NCBI GenBank assembly: GCA_905250025.1
Contig: CAJNOJ010000338.1
Span: forward strand, 19,296 to 83,295
Direction: 5' to 3'
Length of the DNA: 64,000 nucleotides
Origin: Adineta ricciae
Taxonomy: Eukaryota; Rotifera; Eurotatoria; Adinetida; Adinetidae
Position numbers and translations under genes: made by a program. The notes beneath the pieces are model-generated. The model did no database searches. It was not told the DNA's origin and saw only the letters and a list, made by a program, of their open reading frames with translations. Of this stretch, positions 35,620 through 48,653 are shown one piece after another. Position 1 is the first letter of the stretch, and each line of letters begins with the position of its first letter.

Positions 35620-36947
35620 AATGAGCTGATGATGAAATCGTTGTGTTCCTTGTCATTTCAATGCTGTATGTTGTAGAATAGTAAACACTTGAAATATCGC
35701 AAATGAAAGTTATTTTGAACAAAATAAAAAAAGAAATCGATTCACCTCGTTCGAGAAGAACTTTGAAATAGATTCGGAGGAATATAATCAGTATAATCGT
35801 ATGAAATTGAAGTTGCAAAACCAACTCGGTTTAGTCGAATTGAAAGAAAAAAGTCGCCAAGAATCTAAAAATTTCCTATGGGTGAACTGTTGAAAACACT
35901 ATAACAAATAAATTGATGATTTTCATAAGTAATTAAGAAACATTGTAAAACAGAGAGAACAAATGTTTGTCCAGCGGAAAATCTTCTTGTGCGCGACTTG
36001 AACAAACCATTTTATATTAAAGAACAATTGAAATTTCAAAATAGAATAACTTAAGAATTTACCAATCCAACAGTAGGAATCATATGTTGTACCAAGAACT
36101 AAATTTAAACGTTCAATTTCATCAGCTTTCAAAAGAAACTCATTAAAAAACCACTTGACAGAAAAGAATTTTCTTCTACTGATTCATTTGAAATTGCCAA
36201 TAGCCTTGTTTCGTTACATTAATATATGTAATTGCTCCGAGATATTTCTCGGTGTCGACATCACCAAAAATTAAATCACCACCGGGTCTTGCGGTATAAT
36301 CTCTAAAATATTCATTTCAGCAGGTTTTCATTTCTGAAATTGTTGAAATAAAAACTGAAAATCGGTTTCGGAATCAAATTTTGTATCCACATATTGAAGA
36401 ACAAAGGCATTTCACCCCCAGTTGCATAATTTGAATATGCTAAACCCAACAGTCCATCGCTTATCTCATTAAAAATACTCATAGAAAACTAATTTCCAGC
36501 TGATGAATATGTTATCGATGCACTTGCATTGTAAAGTTGAAGATTTCCTTTTGAAAACAAATGAATTTGTTGTTGAAAATCAAACAATTCAGTTTACGAC
36601 ATGAAGATGAACATTTTGTCGATGCAATCCAGAGATCAGATGATCCCGTATCAAAATCAACCTGAAATATTTGAGCAGGAGTCCCGACAGAGGTCGTGCC
36701 AGTCCAAAAAAACTTAACAATGAAACTCAAAGTGGGAAAACACAGTTTTGTGTATCTTACATTCATTTTATTCGTAAGCAGTTCAATCCCTGACAGACTT
36801 TTCGAATTGAACTTTGACGGAGAAATATGTTGACATCGAACTCTTGAACAATAATGTTCTTTTAAATCGAATGATTTGCTCATTACCTTGACAAATCGTT
36901 GCAATTGATGAGTAAAGCCAATAAAATAATGACAGAAAACGAAACAT
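35620..36947 (-). pseudogene. pepsin-family (A1) aspartic protease, decayed
   Basis: Starts with a signal-peptide exon (ATG at 36947, FRFLSLFYWLY). A propeptide-like part and the N-lobe follow (GTTSVGTPAQIFQ and the first catalytic motif FDTGSSDLWIAS, about 36630-36710). Downstream exons carry ISDGLLGLAYSNYATGG (near 36440-36470), GGDLIFGDVD (near 36260-36280), GYWQFQMN (36185-36210) and ADEIERLNLVLGTTYD (near 36085-36130). Between GYWQFQMN and ADEIERLNL the family has the second catalytic Asp (DTG); here that stretch is absent and contains stops. A degraded C-terminal strand (YYSTTYSIEMTRNT) lies near 35650-35690 out of frame. An active two-lobe enzyme is not possible from this copy, so it is called a pseudogene. 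Confidence 0.75.
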
Positions 36948-38556
36948 TATAAGATATTCCTTGTTTGGAATTTTTTTTCAAGTACTTTGAAAAATAATTC
37001 TCTTAATGACTTTTCATATAATGAAACAAACAACAATGCACTTTTTTTTTGCATTCGGATCATCGTTGAGTCTCTCATCTATTTTGTAAAAAGTGTATAA
37101 ATATCACTGATATCCAATTCTCGATAGTAGACATGGACAATCATCCATTTCGTCCAGGTAAAATATGTTAAATTATTACCTAATGTAACGAAACCGATAT
37201 TGAACTTACGTGACATGTTGTGAAAACATTACGTTCCGTCTCGGGGATGGGTTCGTTGAAATATGAACTAAAATGCCAGATGAAATCAATGAAGCTGATC
37301 GGACTGATACTAAAGAAGAATTCGGTCTGGAATTAATAGAAAACAATCCTATATCAAATATAAAGTAAGTAACTAATGTTGTCGTTGCACTCGAAGAAAA
37401 CTAGTATATTCGAAAAGAAACGACAGAAAAACGTGCTATTTTAGAAATATGTTCAATTGTGACACTGTCGACATCGAATCTTTATTATATATAAGACTGC
37501 ATTAAAGTTCCGCCTCGACCGTCATCACCATAGATGACATATCCCGATTAGTTGAGGAATCAATTTACGTTTAGTGTAAATGAAATATTTTGCGAAGATG
37601 TTAGGTTATAATTATTAGTCTGATCAGGAAAATCTCATTGAGACTAACGATTCGTAATTGAATGTCGTATTTGATTGGCACACGTCATTCCGTATACAAT
37701 CGGAGTTACTAAAGAAAATTTGAAATGAAAACATACTTTCACTTTAATAAAAAATGTATCGTTGGAATATGTATGTGAATGTTATTGACGAATAAAATGA
37801 ATAAAATTGACCATAGAGAGAAAGAAAATCTTCTGAGAAGTATTTTATTCATTCAATAATTGATGTTAATGTCTTCGAATTCTTGATTAATTCTGTATGA
37901 TTGATATCATTTTTATAAACTGAATAACTTCTCATAGGAATAATTTTGAGTTTTACCGTTAGAAGATTCGACTTCAACGAAAATGACTCTTTCTCTTTTT
38001 CTTCCCTTTTGATGAATTAGTGGATAATAGTAAGTTGAATATGAGTATCAAAATCTGAGTTCTAAATAGAAACAACGTCGTGCATTTACATTTATTAGTT
38101 TTAGAGTACCATAAAGATATTCTTCGTTCAGTTTAAACTCAATTTATTCCTCAATGTGAAAATTCGAATAGTCTTTCGAATGATTTTGTATAGTTTAACG
38201 TTAATAAGATCGAACAATTCAGTGAAAAGTCTAGTGAAAAAATGTCAAGATAAGCTGCTTTGTAGTTGTTTTAAAATAACTGTTGTGTTTGGAATAATCA
38301 TCTGCTGATCGATGAAGTCTTTGTCTTTGAAGTGTGACATTTCGTTACATAAACGATCAATTTAATGAATCTATCGAATTGGAATAGAGGAAAATGAACA
38401 GAGTTTCGTGTTTGTGAATTGAAATAGATGATATGAAAAGTTTTTATTGTATATCGATTTCTTTGAATCAAAGTAATTGTTACATCAACAAGAATAAACG
38501 AATGAATCTCTTTGTCGATTCTTTTCTTTGTCATTTTTCGTCCGAGATAAAGAAGT
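36948..38556. other. intergenic stretch
   Basis: Short open segments on the plus strand with good donor sites occur at 37133-37158 (ATGGACAATC then GTAAAATA) and about 37272-37365 (MPDEINEADR, then GTAAGT). They may be exons of a decayed gene, but no family is recognised. The rest is AT-rich without signal. Confidence 0.4.
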
Positions 38557-39597
38557 TTATTTCCCTTTGAATATTAATTTAAGTAATTCCTGTCGAAAGA
38601 TTCGTCCGGTCAACGTGTAAACAAAAAACATTACCGAGTTGTTAAAATACGTCATTAAGATAAAAATTTGAGCCAGAAAATTCTCTATTTCTTTACGTTC
38701 TACCGACTTATCGGTGTACACAGTTAATGAAGAATAAAGTTTATAAACACCCATGGGAGAACTGAAGATAATCAGGATTCCAACCTAAAACAACGCACAA
38801 ACAAAGATTTAGCTCACCAATAGCACCACTGTTAGACTTACTTGTACAAATAACATTGTCATAATTTGTAAATCTTGTTTTCGAACTTGGGTTCTTGGAA
38901 TTGATTCACTTGGAGATTGATTTGTTGTTGCCACTTGTCTACGACTTCGTCGGCGATTTCTCAAAGTTAAATAACTAAAAATGATCATCAAACAAATGGG
39001 AATTGTTGTAAAAAAGATCATTAATAGAAGTCCATCAACAACTTGACACGCAGTTGAAGTTGTATAACACGAACCAACGGAGTCGACATGTCCGTTATTA
39101 AAACAGTAAAATGCTTCAACATAGATCAAACATCCAACGAAAGTCACGACGTAGATCGATCGATAAACTATTTTCTGATTACAAAGATTTCGAAGAGAAG
39201 CCGAAAGTGATGAACTACAATATCGATCAAAACATGCAAGTGTAATGAACCAAGATGAACAATAAAGTAAAAGATACGTAAGAAAATATCGGATTTTACA
39301 TAAGATTGAGAAATAAGATGTATAATCAAGATTATATCCATTTAAGAAGCGAGTTATTAAACCAATATAAAGCACTAAGAGACTGACGACTGTTGTTGAT
39401 AGTAAATATTGAACACAGGAGTTTTTTCGTAGAGTTTTTCGAGTGAAAATAATAATATTCAGGATATTTCCAAATGTGCCTATGATTAACAATGGAATCG
39501 GAACATAACGATTGATTATCGCCGAACTCCAATTCCAATAGGATGATGATGATGACGATGCATTCAACATTTTTTTCAAGAAAAATACTCTTCTCAC
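38557..39597 (-). CDS. class A (rhodopsin-like) 7TM receptor
   Basis: Two exons, 39597-38842 and 38784-38557, with a 57-nt GT-AG intron (38785-38841), giving 327 residues. TM1 carries the GN motif (LIIGTFGNILNIIIF), TM3 ends in the DRY-type CFDRYCSS, and TM5 (MIFFTTIPICLMIIFSYL) is followed by a basic third loop. TM6 spans the intron. TM7 reads NNSVMFFVYTLTG, the form common in invertebrate peptide-type receptors. The N-terminus has a NAS sequon and no signal peptide. It should couple an extracellular ligand, possibly a neuropeptide, to G proteins at the plasma membrane; the ligand is not predictable here. ATG codons at 39597 and 9 codons later are both possible starts. Confidence 0.85.
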
Positions 39598-39817
39598 GGA
39601 GTTTCCAAGATTGAATGATCATCTCGTAACCAGAGAAAGACTCTTTATCTTCTTTTAACAATTAGATTCATTTATTCAATTCATTATCAACACGTCGTTT
39701 CCGTTCTCGGAATAGATCGTACTTTACGCACGACATCACGCAGTTTATTCATTTTGTCGAGCTCTGACTTTGATGAGCTATAGAATCCAGTGCAAACATA
39801 ATGAAAGTCAACGCAAA

Positions 39818-41032
39818 TCACAAGCGATTGTCTTCGCATTGACACAACTGACAATCAGCTTCCCCCGAATGACTATGACAATAGTCAGCGCCACGATCAG
39901 CGTAAAACTCTTCCATATAAACAGTGCGAGGATAGACCATGTATCGACTTCGAGTGCAGGAAGCATCTTTAAGTTGTATGTAAGTCTTGCGAGAGCCATT
40001 TGGTTGCCAAGACCAATCACGACAACGACCACATGTGACACAAGCGCGCCCTTGGCATTGAAGTTTCTTGTTAGAATACACGGATTTGGGTTTTGGCGCA
40101 TGAGTTTCAGAGATTTCTGAACAAAAGAATTTTATTGGAAATGTTTTCTCGTTTTGCAAGTGGAGTTACCTTTTTTCGACGACGATGGCTTCTTTGCTTG
40201 TTTTTCGTGCGAGCTCGATGCGGCTGGCGAAGGTAAGGCATGTTCCAAGTCACTAAGATCGAAAGGATCTGCCAGCATTTTGTACGGCGGTGTGATTTCT
40301 CGAAGATGCACGATGTTCAAACCGTCACCCGAAATAAACTTATCAACGACTTCAAGATAAATACCTGGTGGAAGGAGAATTTCGTCTTCGTGTTGAAAGT
40401 ATGAATGCTCTCGAATAAGTTTGCCTCGATTGCTCTCAATCGAGAACATGGTTCGGGCACCCGAGGTTCCAGCATACTGTGGAGATTGGAGTACACTAAT
40501 CGATGAACTGCACGAGCTCACACCCCACCAGGCGAGTTGTTTTCCTTTTGGATAGAGAGCACTGAGATCTTCAGGAATACCACGCCAAAGAACCTGTTTA
40601 GTAGGTCTGAAAAACAAATCGTATAGCTTTCGGCGACAGATATTCCTTTACTTACGGTAACTTGAATAATGCTGTAAGAAATAGTTTCAAGTATCTAAAC
40701 CATGGCTGAAGTTTTCGACGATCCGCCAAACGTAGGCTTCGATTGAGCACAGCGTAAAGACTATTGTCATGCACTTGCCATTCCATGGTGTATAAATGAA
40801 TGGAAGCCGATTCGTCTTGACTTAGTCCATCTTTTGCGTCTTTCGAGTTCAACTTCGCGATCAAGATGTTCTGTTGCAATTCTTTATCGATGATGCTTTC
40901 CAATGGCTTACAAGCTTCTTCCAAAGATACTAATGGTTCATTTTCATATCCCGATATCGGTTGAAGTAATTGCTTCGGCTCGTCTTGAATTCTCTCTTTC
41001 AATCGTGGATTTACGTCAACGACTGCTGCCAT
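39818..41032 (-). CDS. R-S-E mono-ADP-ribosyltransferase with a Cys-rich C-terminal tail
   Basis: Three exons (41032-40656, 40606-40170, 40116-39818) with GT-AG introns of 49 and 53 nt give a 370-residue protein in a continuous frame. The ART signature is complete: Arg134 in QVLWRGI, Ser in WWGVSSCSSS (about 154-161), and Glu199-x-Glu201 in HEDEILLPPG. It should transfer ADP-ribose from NAD to protein, most likely to Arg, given the E-x-E motif. No signal peptide is seen. A basic Ser/Lys-rich linker follows, and then a C-terminal module with six or more Cys and several His (CQGRACVTCGRCRDW, later CHSHSG and CQLCQC), perhaps zinc-binding. It is divergently placed to the NHL-EGF gene, 611 bp away. 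The targets are unknown. Confidence 0.85.
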
Positions 41033-41643
41033 GTATTTTCAATCAATCTCTATTCTTTGATATGTATGGTGCAAGAAAAATGGAGAGCACAAAAAAACAA
41101 ATGGTGCAATAACACCCTCACCAATCGTGTTTTCTTTTCAATTCTACGCTTTGTGTTGCCATCAGAACATGCTTAACAACATATTGTTGTAGTCAAACAA
41201 ATAACAATGAAAAAACAACTTTTCACATATGCCGATGCGGAATTATCTTGTGGAGTTAACAGACGTTGTAGAACTAACAGAGGGCAAAGTCCGTTTCCTC
41301 ATTGATAATGAAGTACATATTCACGGCATCACGCCACTTTTATTCTGTGAAAGAAAGGTTATTTATGATTTATTGATTTGATCTTCTACGTAACAACGGT
41401 TATTTTATTTACCGATTTCTCGATCTCGATTGTACCGAGAAGAAAATTTGAATTCCGAGGGATTTTATTTGATTTCTCCAGTTTGATGACGTATAGAATG
41501 TAATATCAAATATCATTTGAAGGTGTAATCAATCAAACATATTTGTTTTCATTACGGAAAGAAACATTGAATGATTTCTCGCTTCTTTCGATTGACAACA
41601 GTATAAAAAAAAGGAAAAAGTTTATTCAAAAAGAAAAAACATC
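41033..41643. other. divergent intergenic region
   Basis: Lies between the starts of the ADP-ribosyltransferase and the NHL-EGF gene, so it probably holds both promoters. No gene is seen. Confidence 0.5.
41602..41608 (+). promoter_or_regulatory. TATA-like box of the NHL-EGF gene
   Basis: TATAAAA, 36 bases before the ATG at 41644, which would imply a very short 5' UTR. In AT-rich DNA this may be chance. Confidence 0.3.
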
Positions 41644-44237
41644 ATGTTTTTATTGAAAATTCTCAGCTTATGCTTGATCATCCATAAACCTAAAGGTGAC
41701 ATAATTTTATCTACACGAGCATCATGGAATCAAACTGGTATTACTATAATCGGATCGTTAAACACAACAAACAATGCTTCATCGTTCGAAATTTCTTCTT
41801 CTTATGATATGTCAATGTCCTATGGCGATCGACTGTATATCAGTGATACAAGTCATGATCGGATTTTAATTGTTGACATCAATTCTCCTAATGACGTGTC
41901 AGCGATTGGCTCTGGCCCAAATGGTTCACTCGGTTCATTCGACGCACCGTTTGGAATCTCCACAACGAACACTTCGCTCTATGTTATTGACTTTGGTAAT
42001 AATCGTGTTCAGAAAATGTTACTGAATGGCTCCGATCCGATTCGAGTCGCTAGTATTGCTCGTCTGGATCGACCTCACAATATTTTCGTTGATAATAACG
42101 ATAATATCTATCTCAGTGATACTTTCAATCATTCCGTATGGCTTTTTCTTTCAAATGGAACGAATGGAACGATCATTGCAGGTGATACAACCTATGGTTC
42201 AGATGATAATCAACTCGCTTTTCCCAATGGAATCTTTGTCAATTCCAATGGTACTCTATATATCGCAGATCTTGGAAATAATCGAGTTATGAAATGGTAC
42301 GCAGGAGCTTCGTCCGGTATTCGTGTCGCAGGAAACGGAACACGTGGCAGTAGTTTAGCACAACTTAACTCTCCCATATATGTTCTTGTCGACACGAATG
42401 AATATGTCTATGTTAGTGATGCTTGGAACCATAGGATTATGCGTTGGGCACCAAATGCGACAGTTGGAGAATGTATCATTGCTTGTACAGGGAAAAAAGG
42501 CTCGTCTGAAACGCAACTATACTTTCCAAATTCTCTAGCACTCGATAGTCAAAATTCACTGTATGTTGGTGATTATTCAAACAATCGAGTGCAAAAATTT
42601 CAATACCAAATTCCATTTTATAATCAACCAGAATTGAGCCCATGTGCGGCGTGGAGTTCAGTAGGAACGACATTTGTCGATAATGAAACAATTGGAGCAA
42701 GACCTTTTGGGTTGTTTATTGACATTAAGAATACAATTTACATTCCTGAACGAGCATTAAATCGTGTGCAAATCTGGATGGAAGGAAGTGCAACTCCGAC
42801 ATTAAATATCACATTTAACTTAAGCAATCCGATGTCGGTCTTTGTCACGAGTGTCGGAGATGTTTATGTTGATAATGGTTCATCAGGAAAACGAGTTGAT
42901 CGGTGGATGGTGAATGCAACGATAGATGTCCCTGCGATGTATGTTCAAGATTCTTGTTACAGTGTGTTTGTTGATAACAACAATAGTTTTTATTGTTCGT
43001 TGGGTAATCTTCATAAAGTTATGAAAAAAACGATGAATTATGTAGCGAATCAGACGGTTCTGGTAGCTGGAAATGGTACTGCCGGATCGGGATCATATAT
43101 GTTAAATTCTCCTCGAGGAATTTATGTTGATAAGACATACAATTTGTATCTTGCCGATTGTGGGAACGATCGAATACAATTTTACCAATCTGGTCGATTG
43201 AATGGAACGACAATTGTCGGACAAAGTGCGAATAATTCTTTCGATCTCGATTGTCCAACAGGAATTATCGTTGATAATAATGGATATTTGTTTATATCTG
43301 ATTCGCAGAATAATCGCATCATTGCATCGAGTTCATATGGTTTTCGTTGCATCATTGGATGTACAAATTCTGAATTGAACCATCCACAGATGATTAGTTT
43401 TGACAAATACGGCAATTTATTCGTTGTTGATACTTATAACCATCGAATTCAAAAATTTTATTTGATAATCAATACGTGTGGTAAAACATTCAGTAAAAAG
43501 ATATCTTTTCAACTAAATCTCTATTTCATTTAGTTTCTCAATCGTTAACAACGTTTGTGGCAACAGGTTGTCTAAATTCGTCTACTTTCGGTGTGTATTG
43601 TAATGCATTAAGTAATCCTTGTGCTGCATTGAACCCATGTCAAAATAATGGAACTTGCAATCTCAGCAATACAACATCTCTTGGTTATAGTTGCTCGTGT
43701 CCCGTTGGTTTTAACGGTAGTCAATGTGAATATAATAATCGACCGTGTCAATCGAATATTTGTTGGAATAATGGGATTTGTAATGAAACATCGCCAACGA
43801 CATATTCGTGTGTATGTGCTGCTGGATGGGAAGGAAAGAATTGTCAGACAAAAATCGATTTTTGTCAAGGGATTACTTGTCAAAATAATGGAGTTTGTCG
43901 TTCGAGATATTTGAATTATACGTGTGAATGTCTTAGTCAAAGTTATTCAGGTCGATTCTGTGAAATAACATCAACATCAGTGCAAACACGTCAACGAGTG
44001 GCGAAATCATTTGGTATCATTGCAATCATTGTCTTAATCTGTACTGTTTTATTCATCCTTACTCTCGATGTTATAAAATATATCTGTGGTATTGATGTGA
44101 CTGGAAAAGAACTGGAGAAGATCCGCGAAGAAAAACAATTAAAAAAACAAGAACGTTCATCGAATCGTCGCCACAGAAAATCACAATCGAAATATGTCAA
44201 AAGACGCATTCCGATTATTATTATCTCCATTATTTAA
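41644..44237 (+). CDS. secreted-face NHL-repeat, EGF-like, single-pass membrane protein
   Basis: Two exons (41644-43480, 43534-44237) with a 53-nt GT-AG intron give 846 residues. A signal peptide (about 1-19, MFLLKILSLCLII) is followed by two NHL beta-propeller regions (about 55-330 and 345-610) built from repeats such as LYIADLGNNRVMKW, with many N-glycosylation sequons (NGT, NGS, NTS). Three EGF-like modules follow, each with six Cys (CQNNGTC, CWNNGIC, CQNNGVC), then a transmembrane helix (GIIAIIVLICTVLFILTL) and a basic cytoplasmic tail. It is probably an extracellular recognition or adhesion protein at the cell surface. The second propeller closely resembles the NHL exon of the polycystin-like gene (FCS/PCAAW start, DSCYSVFVDNNNSFYCS, GFRCIIGC), so the two share an ancestor. 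Confidence 0.9.
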
Positions 44238-46176
44238 AATTCTTTCTCTGTATCCTTGTAAATGTATTGCTAATAAAATATTTTCCTTTTCTATATCGCG
44301 GAAGATTAAATATTGATTTATGGTCTGAGTTTTGCAGGACAATATCCCAAGTGGCACAAACGATCCATTGACGTTGGTCATTCATCATTTCTGGAAGGCA
44401 TAATATTAGCTGAGGTATTAGGATAATCATTCATTTCTTGTAACGCACTTCTCTAAAATTATACGCAATTCAAGTTTTCATCCTTCTATCTTTTACTCTG
44501 ATCAATAAAGTATCAGGTACGTTAGATTCTTCACACAATTGCGCGAGAGAATGCATTTTAAAGAACTCATCTCCAATAATTAATCGCGAATTAAAACATT
44601 TTGATTCCAATCATGAACAGTACTTATCAATGTTGGGGTAGTTTTGTTCATTAAATTCAAAAAATCAAATTGTGAAAGCATCATTGATTGAGAATGAAGT
44701 TGGAATCGAGGATACAGTTAAGGTGGGATGAAGATGAGGTCCGAACTGAGGGTAGAGGGCGAACAAGTAAAGGAAGAAAGAATAGCTTGTAAAGGGTGAG
44801 GACAAAATGCGGATGGAAGTTGACACTTCATAAGCAGTAGAACTATCGAACAATTATGGGGTGGGCATATTATGTGCGTTTGTGGATGAAATCTGAAGCT
44901 GATACAGTTTTATTGGATCCAAAGGACAAGATGATATTGTGCGTGGAAATAGTACAGCTGTGGCGTAGAGAAAGAGAAAATCAGCCTGGAAATTTGTAGT
45001 CTATTTTGTTTTTATGCTCTATTTTAGAGAACTGTTTGCGTGGTTTGTGCGGGTAAGACAGTAGACTCCGTTCAACAACAAGTCACAATTACAATTCCCA
45101 GTGAATACACTTCTCAAACGTGAGGCGTGCTGTCGAAAGAGTAATTCCTGGTTTTTTTAATTAAGGCTGTGAGGTAAATAGAATCATATACATAGTCAAT
45201 AGAATGCGTTTTATATCATAGCTAACATTACGTGGATTTGCGCTAAGCAGTTGCAAAAGAACTGGAACTGCTGAACCCGTCTCTCATCAGGTTATGCGAA
45301 ACGAGTTTGTGCATAACGTCAAGTAGGTTGATGGGTATGAATTATGCGGTGTATCGAACTGAGAAGTATGAATGTAAGACTAGCTCTGGAGGAAGAAGGA
45401 GTCAGAGATGAGCGCAGGTACGTGATAAAAAGTACGCTGCAGTAACGGAATAAGAGGAGAAATGTGTTGGAATGCGATCCAGCAGCATTAATTTAGGTTT
45501 TCGAGACACATGAATGAATCGAACGGTACTTTTAGTTTCCCGATCTTTTGCCCTCACACAATATGAAATAATGAACTATAGTTTATGGTTGCTCACAAAC
45601 GAGTATGCCTCAACAGAAAATCGCAGATGAATGGGCTTGAGAAGAGTGAGCGTTGTCGATTAGCAGCGGCGAGTGGGGAGTTGCGGACCGAAGGGACGCC
45701 GACGACCCGTTGTAGACAAAGCCCGACGGTATGACTATGCTCGTACCCAAAAGTGAAGGATTTCACGTGAATGGTCCCCAGTCATCGGAGATACTAATGC
45801 AGAGTGGAAGTCTTCATGAAGAAGAAACTGAAGTATAGGTTTGTGAAAGCGGAACAAGCACAGTCAGTCGAGGGTCTAGTCCGCAGCAATGCTAGTCACA
45901 TGCTATCCATTGTCATGTTACTTAAGCCGTCTGAAGAGTCCTCTAGCAGGAACAAAATTATGATCATGAAAGCTAGATTGATTCGCGCCTATCCTCAAAA
46001 TGAGTCCCTTAAGCACGGATGAAACGCGTCGTGGTCTGCTTTACTCACCCACACTCTCACCTACGTGAGTACGAAAAAGACAAATGAAGAAAGCAATGAA
46101 AGTGACGCCAATATTGGCGCATCCAAGACATTTTATGAAAAAAATCAAGGAGAAAAGCACTCAGACTAATGAGTTC
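44238..46176. other. intergenic stretch with an unusual G-rich part
   Basis: From about 44690 to 46080 the base composition is clearly richer in G and C than the flanks (for example 45640-45760). No rRNA, tRNA, transposase or conserved protein frame is recognised. A 72-codon frame at 45804-46022 has no known domain. It may be an old insertion. Confidence 0.45.
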
Positions 46177-47428
46177 TCACTCTGAAGCAAGTTCTTTCTT
46201 AATAAACTTCAACGCACTAAACATGTTCACATTTTCCAGATAGATAATTATCAAATCAACTGATTGTTTGATATTGGTCACCTTGAACATTGTCGTAGGT
46301 AGAAGCAAGACTTCCTTCTCATCCTCGTATTCAGAAACGCATGGCAAGTTGTCCGACAACCTGTACAATGCAATCGCCGTGTCACATAGTTCAGGGAAAA
46401 TTAAAAACCATGAGAACACGCTTTTTGTCGGTCACAATTGACGGACCGATGAATTGCCGGGCTACCTGTTCTTCAAGTGATGTCGAACAAAAGGAAGATG
46501 TTCTGATAAGACTGCTCTTGTTGTGTAATGCCCATTGGTATGCTTTCAGATCTTCATTTGTCATCGTCAGTCCACGAAACGATTGACCTTGAAATGTTCG
46601 ATCCTCGAGCGATTGCAACCGCAATAGAAGAGGCATAAAGAGAACATCACTGTTGTTCCGATTAAGACTCTTATAGAAAGGCGTTTCAAGCGAGTACAAC
46701 CGGAGAAGTGGCTCGAGTTTTTTTTTCTTGGCATATTGTAAGAATAATTTTCGAGCTTTACGATATTCCAAATGAGTCGTTGGAATGCTACCGTGAATGG
46801 CTGCTTGCAGTTGTCTCGTCATAATTTTTTCCGTATTTTCCTGCCAAAAGAATAATTTGCATGCCGCCTTCATAGGTATTTGATCTAAAGGATTTGTCAA
46901 GAACTTTCTTCGGAAATTTGCATAACTAATATACGAGTCCACCATATTACGGTGTATATCTACCCAATCACTACTCGGCTTTGTTTCTGGCACGTGATCT
47001 TGGCTGTTTGTAGGAGCAGTCGTGTCAAAAAGAGAACTAACATCGTCATGTGAACAAAATCTGTTGTATCCAGGACGCTGGAACAGCTGCCGGATCTGAT
47101 TGGTAGATGCTTCCTGATACGCGGTCAGTCCATATCTGTTTTTTCGGTGACGAATAACACCGTATTCGTTCAAAAGGAGATGCACTATTTGACTGTGACC
47201 AAAGAAAGCGGCAGCATGAAGAGCAGTGGATCCGTTCGGTTCGAGTTGATTCATGTCAGAAAAGTGCTGTGTAGACAGAATTTGTCGCGTTGCTTGTACA
47301 TCGCCATTGCGACAAGACCAGTAGAGTAAACTTGCTTCACCTATTCTAGGAGTATCACGAGAGGCATTTGTGCTGCTTTCGTTGCCCATTTTTTTCAAGT
47401 TGTGCAACTTATTCCAAAGCTTGTGCAC
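46177..47428 (-). CDS. ankyrin-repeat ADP-ribosyltransferase, one frameshift
   Basis: The N-terminal part has ankyrin repeats (SLLYWSCRNGDVQATRQIL; GSTALHAAAFFGHSQIVHLLL, given here as two short motifs), a linker, and an R-S-E ADP-ribosyltransferase domain. The domain carries Arg in FRGLTMTNEDL, the Ser motif FCSTSLEEQ, and Glu-x-Glu in EDEKEVLLLP. The first frame stops at 46391 with TGA just before the strand that leads to the E-x-E motif. The rest continues in the next frame to 46177, so one base is extra within the AATTTTCCC region (about 46394-46412). This may be a real null mutation or an assembly error. The second in-frame ATG (47389) starts MGNESS, a good N-myristoylation signal, and may be the true start, placing the enzyme at membranes. 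Confidence 0.78.
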
Positions 47429-48653
47429 AGATTTTATAGAGTTGATGTTGCTAATAAAATAATTGTTCAGTTAATGACACAGAACGGTAGTTCTTCTCTA
47501 GATGAGTCAGTTCTTATCACACTTAACAATTCATACATGGGAAAAAGCCAACCACTCATGACACATTATTTTCATGGAGAACATACACATCATGATTGAT
47601 ACTTCCGTTTACACACTCGACCGTAAACAAGCGAGATGCATACAGATACAGGTGCACGCAGACATTGGTGAGTTGGGTAGAATAGCTTGGAAGAAAAAGA
47701 ATTTACCTTTCACATTGGGAAAATGTACAAAGTAAATGAAAACACACATAAATTCATTATGCTTACTCATGGCTCGTACTCAGATACGTTGAGTAGCTAC
47801 ACTAACCCTGTAGCACTTGAACACATAAGAAACTTACATTTTTCTTTTTAATCGAAACAATAGAAATGCATACTTGAATATATAAGATAACTCTCGACGG
47901 CTGTGAGGGCTATTTACTGGATGAGTTTTACTACAAAAATTTAATTCTGAACTACTTACGATTCGGACTTCGACCTTGTTTATGAGTCATCATCAAGTAC
48001 GTCCGGAATTTCCAAGGACGCTGCATAAAATTAAATCCGAGCTCCGAAGAAAGCTATGAGAGTCAATTAATACGACTTCTAACATCAGTCTAGTGTTAAG
48101 ATATAACTCCACTTCTTTATGAGTAACAATTTGAGAACAAATTTGACGAGATTAACAGCAGCTTTGAACTTAATTTTTCATTTGATTCGAACAAGTTGAT
48201 TTCGAATCGACAAATAATAATAAATTTATTTGATAAAATATTCTCTTCATAAGGAAATAATCAAATGAATATGAGCATGCAATCTGTCGACGTTTCAAAG
48301 GCTAATTCTTTCATTACCGAGACCAGGTGTTGAATGATTCATGAACAATGCAATCAAAGAGAACGACGAGAAAGTCAAACTATATGCCCTATATCCAATC
48401 ACAAACTATATCAGCATTTTCACCATAGATTTATTCTCCTCTCAGTAAAAGTGACGACATAATTCTACTTTTTCTCAAAACCTATAAAACTATTTTCATT
48501 GAACATACACGAGGACACTTCACTTAGCTTTTCTTTTTCGTTTTATTTCATTCTTTTTCCAAAATGCATTCATTCAACAGTTGGTATTTCAATGACAGTA
48601 CGCGCAATGAGACAATAAACTAATCCCATCACAAGCCCAGTCATCAAATGATT
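47429..48653. other. intergenic stretch
   Basis: AT-rich, with no recognisable gene or repeat. Confidence 0.45.

Noticed and set aside
45640-45760. G-rich stretch that looked like part of an rRNA
   Set aside because: No recognisable universally conserved rRNA segment could be found in it.
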